The notes below the pieces were generated by a model. That model saw nothing but the letters and a program-made list of their open reading frames with translations, searched no databases and was not told where the DNA came from. Position numbers and translations under genes: made by a program. From Chloroflexota bacterium (GTDB lineage: Bacteria > Chloroflexota > Dormibacteria > Dormibacterales > Dormibacteraceae), in NCBI GenBank assembly GCA_005880755.1, contig VBGV01000143.1:1-10596 (forward strand): a stretch of 10,596 nucleotides of DNA, read 5' to 3'. Each line of letters opens with the position of its first letter. Position 1 is the first letter of the stretch. Below, piece after piece: positions 1 through 6,049 of the stretch.

Positions 1-6
1 GGCCTT

Positions 7-594
7 CTAGCCCTGGAAGCCCTCGCCCGATCCCATCCCGCCGCCGGGTTCCGGACTGAACAAAGGCGTCTCGGGCATGACGGGCGCGCTCGTAGGAGCG
101 GGCCGCGACCGCCTCGACGGCGCACGGCGGGTCGTGGTCCGGCGAGGTGCAGCAGCGCGTGGGGTCGAGGCGGCGCGTCGGGTCGAGGCGGCGCGTCGGG
201 TCGGGGCAGCTCGAGAGGCCACCTTGCGCCGCGCTGTTCCGGCTGCCTTCCGCGTCCGGCTCGCCGCCCGTTTGGTCGTAGTGGTGGCGCGCCGCCGCGT
301 CGACGTCGCCCGTGTTCCGGCGCCCCGGGCGATCTGGCGCGCTTGCTTGGTCAGGCCGTCGATGCGCTTGAGCACGCTGTTGACGTCCGCCCTGGTGCTG
401 GCCTTCTTGACCTGCGTCTGAAGTTGCTTGATCGCGACTCGCGCCGTCTTGTCTGCGTCTTTGAGCCGCCGCTCCAGCTGGCGTCGCAGGTCAGGCGGGA
501 CTCGGTTCTCCGCCTCCTTGAGGGCGCGCCGGCCGGCGCTCACCGCTCGTCCCACGAGACCGGATCGTCTTGACGTGCGCTTCCTTTTTGCCAT
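7..594 (-). CDS. Phasin-like basic protein with histone-H1-like Arg/Ala-rich tail
   Basis: This is a 195-residue, very basic protein. Residues 1-30 are a basic leader. Residues about 31-90 form a predicted amphipathic helical, coiled-coil-like core with VPPDLRRQLERR at 32-43 and a TRADVNSVLKRIDGLTKQ segment at 67-84. Residues about 91-170 are a low-complexity tail of R, A, T and S with repeated TRRAAS units. The last 25 residues are Gly/Pro/Glu-rich and not basic. The core plus tail recalls PhaF, a PHA-granule phasin with an H1-like DNA-binding tail, and the 67-84 segment resembles the phasin C-terminal heptads. A plain histone-like nucleoid protein is the alternative. The ATG at 594 was chosen because GGAGG lies 6 nt upstream (601-605) and homologous-looking sequence starts there. 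The frame stays open upstream, but that part overlaps the divergent regulator. The PhaR-like neighbour 51 bp away supports a PHA link. No PHA synthase is in the window. The gene is real; its function is inferred. Confidence 0.72.
   Translation of the reverse strand: MAKRKRTSRRSGLVGRAVSAGRRALKEAENRVPPDLRRQLERRLKDADKTARVAIKQLQTQVKKASTRADVNSVLKRIDGLTKQARQIARGAGTRATSTRRRATTTTKRAASRTRKAAGTARRKVASRAAPTRRAASTRRAASTPRAAAPRRTTTRRAPSRRSRPAPTSAPVMPETPLFSPEPGGGMGSGEGFQG
162..203. repeat. 18-bp tandem repeat inside the basic tail
   Basis: Two perfect copies of an 18-bp unit (162-179 and 180-197, beginning GGGTCGAGG) are followed by the first 6 bases of a third copy. The unit keeps frame and encodes TRRAAS-type hexapeptides in the histone-like tail. 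Such in-frame minisatellites can expand or contract and change tail length without breaking the protein. Confidence 0.85.
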
Positions 595-600
595 GCATGA

Positions 601-605
601 CCTCC
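601..605 (-). promoter_or_regulatory. Shine-Dalgarno site GGAGG for the phasin-like gene
   Basis: The plus strand reads CCTCC, giving GGAGG on the minus strand, 6 nt from the ATG at 594. This is the strongest ribosome binding site in this region. It decides the start of the basic protein over the longer open frame, which runs to 777 inside the divergent gene. Confidence 0.75.
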
Positions 606-645
606 ATGACGATGCCGCGCGGAGCGCTTGACGCACCGCGTTAGA

Positions 646-1170
646 ATGGGCCTGCCTGTGCCAGTAGCCCCCGCAAGACACCTTATCAAGAAGTACGCAA
701 ACCGCAAGCTCTACGACACTCGCACCAGCCGCTACATCACACTCGAAGGAATCGCGCAGCTCGTGCGCGAGGGACACGAGATCGAAGTCGTCGACCGCGA
801 CAACGGAAACAACCTGACCCAGGTGACTCTGTCGCAGATTGTCCTGTCAGAAGAGAAACGCGGACCGGCGCGGGTGATCGACGCGGGCGGCGAGATGCTG
901 CATGATCGTGGGCAGGCGCTGCTCGATTACGTGAGAAAGACACTGAACGTGCCCGCAGACCTGCGCAGCCAGGTCGAGCGCCGCCGCGAAGGCCTCGAGA
1001 GCATGGCGGACGACGCGATCGAGCGCGCCCTGCGAAGGCTGCGCATCCCGACGCGTCATGACATCGACCGCATCAACGAGAGGCTGGATCGAATCTCGGC
1101 GCAGTTGAAGAAGGCAGGCGCTTCCGACGGAGCTATGACGCGACCGCGTAAACGAAAGGCCTCTCGCTGA
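646..1170 (+). CDS. phaR: PhaR-type polyhydroxyalkanoate regulator with phasin-like C-terminus
   Basis: This 174-residue protein has the PHB/PHA accumulation regulator DNA-binding domain (PhaR N-terminal, PF07879 type) at about residues 14-70. It shows the family signature IKKYANRKLYDT, then SRYITLEGIAQLVREG and a VTLSQIVLSEE end. Known PhaR proteins bind both DNA and PHA and repress phasin genes. The usual second PHB_acc domain is not evident. Residues about 102-154 form a charged helical region (VPADLRSQVERR, then TRHDIDRINERLDRISAQ) that resembles the C-terminal coiled coil of PhaF/PhaI phasins and the core of the divergent neighbour. A basic RPRKRK tail ends the protein. The start is uncertain. 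ATG 646 is used, but it has no close Shine-Dalgarno. TTG 628 (GGAG only 3 nt away) and GTG 658 are alternatives. The 3' end overlaps the convergent DUF881 gene by 38 bp. Confidence 0.85.
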   Translation: MGLPVPVAPARHLIKKYANRKLYDTRTSRYITLEGIAQLVREGHEIEVVDRDNGNNLTQVTLSQIVLSEEKRGPARVIDAGGEMLHDRGQALLDYVRKTLNVPADLRSQVERRREGLESMADDAIERALRRLRIPTRHDIDRINERLDRISAQLKKAGASDGAMTRPRKRKASR

Positions 1171-1822
1171 TCACCGATCGGATCACAACGTCAGAGTCGA
1201 TTCGGTAGGTCGCCTCACGGACCCTCCTGTCCGCACGCAGCTGCTGAGCCATCAGGTCGGCGACGGCGGCGAGTCGATTCACGTCGCCGATGACTGAGAT
1301 CTTCCAGGGCGGGACGACGACGACTCCGTCGATCGCGACGCCATCCCTCGTCTGAGTCACTGGAACGCCGGTCACCACGCGGCGCTGGTTGACGTCGATT
1401 GCTTCGGCGCCGGCGGCTGCGAGGTTGTTCAGCGCGTCCTGCAGGTCGAGCGCCTGCAGACCGCTCGCGTCGATCACCATCACGACGCCAGGTCCCTGGA
1501 CCGGGATCAGTCCCTCCAGCGCGCGGAGGCGGTTGGCCTCGTCCGTCAGGACCTGGTCGGCCGCCCCGCTCTGACCGGACTGCAGCTGAGCACGCAGGCG
1601 AACCAGGGCTGCCTTCTCGGCATCGAGGGACTCGTTGGCGCGGTGGAGGTCGTCGATCAGAAACGCGAGCGAGGTCGAGTCGATGCCGACCAGGCTGCGC
1701 TCGACCTCGGCCTCGCTTCGGATCTGGACCGTCGCCACAAGCGCGACCAGCAGCGCGATCAGCCAAACGCTGATCCCTCGCGCGCGAGACGCCCGCCGGG
1801 CGGTCCTAGGTCGAGCTGACAT
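1133..1822 (-). CDS. DUF881 membrane-anchored protein (second of tandem pair)
   Basis: This 229-residue DUF881 (PF05949 type) protein has an Arg-rich cytoplasmic start and one membrane segment at about residues 17-35. A coiled-coil stretch follows at about 57-90, then the DUF881 globular domain to the C-terminus. Family hallmarks are VQGPGVVMVIDAS, LNNLAAAGAEAIDVNQRRV and a PPWKISVIGD segment. DUF881 proteins are widespread in Actinobacteria and Firmicutes, often near cell-division or envelope genes; their function is not established. The ATG at 1822 lies inside the upstream DUF881 gene (17-bp overlap) and has no clear Shine-Dalgarno, so translational coupling is likely. The C-terminus overlaps the phaR-like gene tail to tail. 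Confidence 0.88.
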   Translation of the reverse strand: MSARPRTARRASRARGISVWLIALLVALVATVQIRSEAEVERSLVGIDSTSLAFLIDDLHRANESLDAEKAALVRLRAQLQSGQSGAADQVLTDEANRLRALEGLIPVQGPGVVMVIDASGLQALDLQDALNNLAAAGAEAIDVNQRRVVTGVPVTQTRDGVAIDGVVVVPPWKISVIGDVNRLAAVADLMAQQLRADRRVREATYRIDSDVVIRSVISERPFVYAVAS

Positions 1823-2528
1823 GAGGAATCTGGAGGCTCGAGTCGTATGCAGGCAGGGCGACGTCGGCGCTGCCCTCGAGAGTCAGGTGGACCTGAAACT
1901 GAACCTGCCGGGCGCGAATGTCCGGCAATGCGGACGGATCGTCAAGCGCCTCCTGCATCCGGTTGCGGTCCCCGACGGCGGCGATCTTGACGGGCGCGGT
2001 AAAGGGCGTGCCCTGGTCGATCACGATCTGTCCCTCGGAACCGGAGAACGCCGTCAAGGGCGTGATGCGCCGGCCGTTCACGGCGATGCCCTCGGCGCCC
2101 TGCGCGAACAGCAGGTTGACGACGTCCTGCACGTCCTGGAAGTTGATCAGGTAGCCGGCCTTGCCCCCGGTGTCCGGACCTGGCACGCCATTGCGCAAGC
2201 TCACCTCAAGGCCGGGCCCGTGCATGGCGATAAGGCCCGCGTGGGCCCGCAGATCGCTGAGCTGGCTCTTCAACGCCTGGGTGGCCGCCGAGCGGGCCGC
2301 GGCTTCGGATTCGAGCCCGTCGATCTGCACCCGGAGCGATGCAATCTGCCGGCGGTCGTCGGCGTTGGTCGCTTCGAGCTCCTGGACGTTGCGAACCAGG
2401 GCCTGGTAGCGGGCGAGCTGGTTGGAGGGCGTGAGCAGCTGCGCCCGGATCTGGCCGGCGAGCACGAACCCGGTGGCCAGGGCGACGAGCGCGATGAGCG
2501 CGAACGTGGCGATGTGGGGTCGCGTCAT
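1806..2528 (-). CDS. DUF881 membrane-anchored protein (first of tandem pair)
   Basis: This 240-residue DUF881 protein has an N-terminal membrane anchor at about residues 8-28. A long coiled coil follows at about 38-90 (ELEATNADDRRQIASLRVQI), then the DUF881 domain with HGPGLEVSLRNG, a DVVNLLFAQGAEGIAVNGRR motif and APVKIAAVGD. It is a paralogue of the next gene. In many Actinobacteria two DUF881 genes flank a small-basic-protein gene (DUF1290); here they overlap directly and that gene is absent. ATG 2528 was preferred to the TTG one codon earlier. No Shine-Dalgarno is visible, but a -10-like CAGAAT ends exactly 7 nt before the ATG, which fits a leaderless mRNA. Confidence 0.88.
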   Translation of the reverse strand: MTRPHIATFALIALVALATGFVLAGQIRAQLLTPSNQLARYQALVRNVQELEATNADDRRQIASLRVQIDGLESEAAARSAATQALKSQLSDLRAHAGLIAMHGPGLEVSLRNGVPGPDTGGKAGYLINFQDVQDVVNLLFAQGAEGIAVNGRRITPLTAFSGSEGQIVIDQGTPFTAPVKIAAVGDRNRMQEALDDPSALPDIRARQVQFQVHLTLEGSADVALPAYDSSLQIPHVSST

Positions 2529-2587
2529 CAAGGCAATTCTGCATTGACCAACCGCGAAGGCCGGGAGTTACTATCGGAAGTCGCCAT
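2529..2587. promoter_or_regulatory. Divergent promoter region, DUF881 pair / glutamate dehydrogenase
   Basis: These 59 bp hold signals for both directions. On the minus strand CAGAAT (2541-2536) lies 7 nt before the DUF881 ATG, so the transcript may be leaderless. On the plus strand TTGACC (2544-2549) and TACTAT (2569-2574), 19 bp apart, form a plausible sigma-70-like promoter, and GGAAG (2576-2580) sits 7 nt before the dehydrogenase ATG. The two promoters nearly touch, so they may compete. The hexamers were found by eye only. Confidence 0.45.
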
Positions 2588-3844
2588 ATGGCGGTCGAAA
2601 TTCGCTCCTCTGCCTTCCAGACCGCACAGCGGCGTTTCGATGCCGCGGCTGACGTCATCGGTCTTTCCGAAGACGCACGGCAAGGCCTCCGCGAGGTCAA
2701 ACGCGAGCTGACCGTCCATTTCCCGGTCCGCATGGACGACGGTTCGGTCCATGTCTTCACTGGCTGGCGGGTGCAGCACAACATCAGCCGCGGCCCCGCC
2801 AAAGGCGGCATTCGCTATCACCCCGACGTGAACCTCGACCTGGTCAAAGCGCTCGCGATGCTGATGACGTGGAAGTGCGCCGCCGTCGGGATCCCCTACG
2901 GCGGCTCCAAGGGCGCTGTGGCAGTCGATCCCCGCAAGCTTTCGCAGAACGAGCTGGAGCACCTCACAAGGCGCTACGCGACCGAGATCGCGATCCTCAT
3001 CGGCCCTGAAAAGGACATCCCCGCACCGGACATGGGAACGAGCCCCCAGATCATGGCCTGGATCATGGACACGATCTCGATGCACCAGGGCCATTCGGTC
3101 ACGGCATCCGTTACTGGCAAGCCCGTCGACGTCGGCGGTTCGGAAGGTCGGGTCGAGGCGCCCGGTCGCGGCGCGACCTACCTGACGCTGGAAGCGCTCA
3201 AGTACCTCCATATCGATGAGGAGACGCCGACGGTCGCGGTCCAGGGTTACGGGCAGGTCGGACGGTCCGCGACGCGCCTTTTGACCGAAGCCGGTCTTCG
3301 CGTAGTGGCCGTCAGCGACTCCAAGGGCGGCGTCTACAACCCCAAAGGCCTCGACCTCGCCGCGCTCGACGAGCACCGCCAGGTGCGCGGCGGTGTGGGC
3401 GGCTTCAAGAAAGCCGACGCGGTGACGAACGCCGAGCTGCTCGAGCTGCCGGTGACCGTGCTGGTGCCTGCGGCGGTGCAGGACCAGATCACCGAGCACA
3501 ACGCCGGGCGGGTTCGGGCTCGCCTGATCACAGAGGGCGCCAACGCGGCCGTGACCCCGGAAGCCGACCCGATCCTGCACGAGCGCGGGATCTTCCTGGT
3601 TCCGGACATCATCGCCAACGCCGGTGGTGTGATCGTCTCGTACTTCGAGTGGGTGCAGGACCTGCAGGCCTTCTTCTGGGAGGAGGAGGAGATCAACACC
3701 AAGCTGCACCACGTGATCACGCGAGCCTTCTACGAGATCCTGCACACCTCGGTCAACAAGCGGGTCGACATGCGCGCCGCGGCGTACGCCCTGGCGGTGC
3801 AGCGAGTAGCCAACGCAACGACGGTTAGGGGCATCTATCCATAA
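2588..3844 (+). CDS. gdhA: Glutamate dehydrogenase (NAD type)
   Basis: This 418-residue hexameric-type Glu/Leu/Phe/Val dehydrogenase interconverts L-glutamate with 2-oxoglutarate plus ammonia. The substrate domain shows GPAKGGIRYHP (Lys72), MTWKCA (Lys96), PYGGSKGAVAVDP with the likely catalytic Lys108, and APDMGT with the catalytic Asp148. The nucleotide domain has QGYGQVG at 219-225 and AVSDSKGG with an Asp at 244 at the end of the second strand, which favours NAD(H) over NADP(H). Length is normal for the small hexameric class. The protein is cytoplasmic and links carbon and nitrogen metabolism. ATG 2588 has GGAAG 7 nt upstream. The gene stands alone, with a perfect hairpin 4 bp after its stop. 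Leucine or phenylalanine dehydrogenase is less likely, because those are usually shorter (about 360-370 residues) with different motifs. Confidence 0.93.
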   Translation: MAVEIRSSAFQTAQRRFDAAADVIGLSEDARQGLREVKRELTVHFPVRMDDGSVHVFTGWRVQHNISRGPAKGGIRYHPDVNLDLVKALAMLMTWKCAAVGIPYGGSKGAVAVDPRKLSQNELEHLTRRYATEIAILIGPEKDIPAPDMGTSPQIMAWIMDTISMHQGHSVTASVTGKPVDVGGSEGRVEAPGRGATYLTLEALKYLHIDEETPTVAVQGYGQVGRSATRLLTEAGLRVVAVSDSKGGVYNPKGLDLAALDEHRQVRGGVGGFKKADAVTNAELLELPVTVLVPAAVQDQITEHNAGRVRARLITEGANAAVTPEADPILHERGIFLVPDIIANAGGVIVSYFEWVQDLQAFFWEEEEINTKLHHVITRAFYEILHTSVNKRVDMRAAAYALAVQRVANATTVRGIYP

Positions 3845-3847
3845 AGG

Positions 3848-3873
3848 CGCGGGGGGATCAGGATCCCCCCGCG
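3848..3873 (+). terminator. Perfect 12-bp hairpin after gdhA
   Basis: CGCGGGGGGATC (3848-3859) and its exact reverse complement (3862-3873) are separated by 2 bases; in RNA the innermost pairs would open to form a loop. It lies 4 bp after the gdhA stop, which fits a terminator. The U-tract is poor: the hairpin is followed by GAACCCCCCTTT. Confidence 0.65.
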
Positions 3874-3927
3874 GAACCCCCCTTTGGCATTCAGGTTGTC
3901 GGCGACCGGATTGGGCAACCGGGGGAC

Positions 3928-3946
3928 GCCCGGAATAAATCCGGGC
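3928..3946. repeat. 7-bp inverted repeat with ATAAA loop
   Basis: GCCCGGA (3928-3934), loop ATAAA, TCCGGGC (3940-3946). It lies between the gdhA terminator and the SDR start in the 127-bp gap 3845-3971. It could be a second terminator, a leader hairpin of the SDR operon or a copy of a dispersed REP-like palindrome. The rest of the gap shows no coding signal and no clear -35; TTTAGATT at 3961-3968 may be part of a -10 for the SDR gene. Confidence 0.5.
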
Positions 3947-3971
3947 TTCAGCTCCACTCCTTTAGATTGAG

Positions 3972-5018
3972 ATGTCAATGACTCCGTTCAAGCCTCATCG
4001 TGTACTTGTCACGGGCGTCTCCAACCCGCTTGGCGCCGAGGTGGCACGCCGGCTGGCGCCGCAGGTGCCGCTGCTCTTTGGCTGCGACGTCGCGGACCCT
4101 GTCAGCGCGATCGAGGCGATGGACTTCGTCCATGCGGACACGCGCCTTTCCGTGATCGGGAAGCTCATCCGCCAGCTGCACATCGACACTGTCGTGCACC
4201 TGGCGGTGATGGTGGACGCGGCGCACGGAGAACGATCGGTGCACGAGACCGACGTGATCGGCACGATGAACGTCCTCGTCGGCTGTGCGGCGCCGTCCAG
4301 CCCAGTCAGAAGGCTGGTCGTGAAATCGAGCCAGGCGATCTATGGCGCGGGGCCCACCGACCCGTCGTTCTTCTCCGAGGAAATGATCAACTGGGACAAG
4401 GCTGCGTCTGGCCTGACGCGCGATCTTCTCGAGATGGAGCAGCTGGTGAGCGAATTCGCGCTGCGCACCGAGCTGTGTGGCGTGACCGTCCTGCGCCTCG
4501 GGTCGCGGGTCAGCGAGGACACGAGCCTTGCCCGGTACCTCTCGCTTCCGGTCGTGCCGACTTTCGCCGGTTTCGATCCGCGCCTCCAGCTCCTGCACGA
4601 AGACGACGCGGCCGACGTGATCGTTCGCGCGACCGTCGGCGACCACGCCGGCGCATTCAACGTCGCGGGCGATGGCGTCGTGCTGCTGAGCCAGGCGATC
4701 GACATCATGGGCGGAAGGCCGGCTCCCATCCTGCCTCCCTACGGGCGTTGGTTTTCGAGGCTGGGGTTGAGGATGTTCGCCGGCGTCGACCTGCCCGCAC
4801 ACCTGGCCGACATCATTGCGTTCGGTTCAGTCATGGACTGCTCGCGACTGGCGACGGAGTTCGGATGGCGTCCGGTTTACGGCTCGCGGGCGACGATGGA
4901 CGCGCTTGCCCGCGGCAAACAGGCCGAGCTGATCGAAGCGCCATCACCGCCGCAGGAATACGAGCTGCAGGTCTACCTGCAGCAGAGGCGGCGCCGCGAG
5001 CGCCAGCTGAGCAATTGA
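3972..5018 (+). CDS. Extended SDR (NAD-dependent epimerase-like), catalytic pair missing
   Basis: This 348-residue Rossmann-fold protein of the NAD-dependent epimerase/dehydratase family has the nucleotide motif VTGVSNPLG (TGxxxxxG, residues 14-21), an Asp after strand two (CDVAD, about 39), a VVHLAV strand, and KSSQAIYG at 118-125. Where active members have YxxxK, the aligned positions are Leu148 and Leu152 (SGLTRDLLEMEQLV). The enzyme is therefore probably inactive as an epimerase, or uses other chemistry, or is an NAD-binding partner. The C-terminus ends in a charged QQRRRRERQ tail. It is coupled to the acyltransferase by a TTGA overlap. To my recollection a galE2-like gene followed by an acyltransferase gene also occurs in mycobacteria (Rv0501-Rv0502). 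ATG 3972 is the first start; ATG 3978 is an alternative. Confidence 0.82.
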   Translation: MSMTPFKPHRVLVTGVSNPLGAEVARRLAPQVPLLFGCDVADPVSAIEAMDFVHADTRLSVIGKLIRQLHIDTVVHLAVMVDAAHGERSVHETDVIGTMNVLVGCAAPSSPVRRLVVKSSQAIYGAGPTDPSFFSEEMINWDKAASGLTRDLLEMEQLVSEFALRTELCGVTVLRLGSRVSEDTSLARYLSLPVVPTFAGFDPRLQLLHEDDAADVIVRATVGDHAGAFNVAGDGVVLLSQAIDIMGGRPAPILPPYGRWFSRLGLRMFAGVDLPAHLADIIAFGSVMDCSRLATEFGWRPVYGSRATMDALARGKQAELIEAPSPPQEYELQVYLQQRRRRERQLSN

Positions 5019-6049
5019 TCGCGGAGAGCACGAGCGTCGAGCGGAAGCGGAACAGCCAGAAAGCGAAGGTCGTCGCGCCTCCGACCGGTTTCCGCCTGCC
5101 GAAGCCCATCCGCCGCCTCCAGCGCCAGGCCCCGATGTACGCGCTGCAGGCGGTCAGCGCGCTTTCAGTCCGGCTGCGCGAGCTGACGGGCCGTGATGTG
5201 ATCGATCTGGGCCGGATCATGGAGGTGGTCCAGTTCATCTATCAGCAGCGCGAGCTCGCCCGGCGAGGTTCGAACTACGCGGTCGACGATTTCGGCTTCG
5301 ATCCGCAGTGGACCGAGTCGTTTCTCACCGTCTTCAAGTCGCTGTATCACGACTATTGGCGGGTCGAAACCACCGGGGTCGAACACGTCCCGGCAACCGG
5401 ACGCGCGCTCCTCGTCGCCAACCACGCGGGTGTGCTGCCTTGGGACGGGACGATGATCAAGACCGCGGTTTTCGTCGAACATCCTCATCCACGCCACGTG
5501 CGAGCGCTGGTGGCGAGCCAGTTCATGGGCATGCCCGTGATGAGCTGGTTCCTGCGCCGCACGGGGCAGGCGGTCGGCCATCCGGACGACACTCGCCGCC
5601 TGCTCGAGCGCGATGAGCTCGTCCTGGTTTTTCCGGAGGGCACGCGGGGCACGGGCAAGAGCTTCCGAGATCGCTACAGGCTGCGCCGGTTTGGTCGGGG
5701 CGGCTTCGTGGCGACCGCGATACGAGCCCAGGCGCCCATCATCCCGGTCTCCGTGGTCGGGTCAGAGGAGATCTACCCGATGGTCGGCGACCTGACCCCG
5801 GTGGCCCGGCTCTTCGGCCTGCCCTACTTCCCGGTCACGCCGTTCTGGCCGTGGCTGGGCCCGCTCGGCATGATCCCGCTGCCGAGCAAGTGGCGCATCC
5901 AGTTCCATCCGCCGGTGGAGGTCGCTCACCTGCCACCCAAGGCCGCCGAAGACCAGCATCTGGTGATGACCCTGGCGGACGACGTCCGCGACACCATCCA
6001 GCGAGGCATCTACGAGAACCTGAAGCTGCGCCGAGGTGTCTTCCTCTAA
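5015..6049 (+). CDS. PlsC-type lysophospholipid acyltransferase
   Basis: This 344-residue glycerophosphate acyltransferase-family protein would transfer an acyl chain to a lysolipid or related acceptor at the inner face of the membrane. Its blocks are NHAGVLPWDG at 136-145 (catalytic His137 and Asp144, spaced HX6D instead of the usual HX4D), FPEGTRGTGK at 206-215 and PIIPVSVVGS at 241-250. Residues 1-130 are an extra N-terminal region that starts basic. Residues about 268-292 are hydrophobic and aromatic (LFGLPYFPVTPFWPW) and may dip into the membrane. TTG 5015 was chosen because it overlaps the SDR stop as TTGA and is in frame just before the conserved region. The frame stays open far upstream, but there it only shadows the SDR gene. 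The acceptor cannot be told from sequence. Confidence 0.87.
   Translation: MIAESTSVERKRNSQKAKVVAPPTGFRLPKPIRRLQRQAPMYALQAVSALSVRLRELTGRDVIDLGRIMEVVQFIYQQRELARRGSNYAVDDFGFDPQWTESFLTVFKSLYHDYWRVETTGVEHVPATGRALLVANHAGVLPWDGTMIKTAVFVEHPHPRHVRALVASQFMGMPVMSWFLRRTGQAVGHPDDTRRLLERDELVLVFPEGTRGTGKSFRDRYRLRRFGRGGFVATAIRAQAPIIPVSVVGSEEIYPMVGDLTPVARLFGLPYFPVTPFWPWLGPLGMIPLPSKWRIQFHPPVEVAHLPPKAAEDQHLVMTLADDVRDTIQRGIYENLKLRRGVFL

Noticed and set aside
162..203. Short CRISPR-like array
   Set aside because: The copies are directly adjacent with no spacers and encode hexapeptide repeats in frame.
628..647. TTGACG and TAGAAT as a promoter pair before phaR
   Set aside because: The hexamers are only 8 bp apart, too close for a sigma-70-type promoter. 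TAGAAT alone could serve a start at GTG 658 but is not enough evidence.
1215..1766. Open frames in both strands across the DUF881 gene
   Set aside because: They are Arg/Pro/Gly-rich frame shadows of the DUF881 gene with no domain signature.
2528..3745. A 405-codon open frame on the minus strand
   Set aside because: It lies antisense to gdhA, whose protein has all family motifs. The minus translation has no recognisable domain and is an effect of high-GC codon use.
4475..5014. Long N-terminal extension of the acyltransferase
   Set aside because: This stretch is the SDR gene read in another frame. It is Arg/Pro-rich, unlike a real domain, and a TTG overlapping the SDR stop gives a better start.
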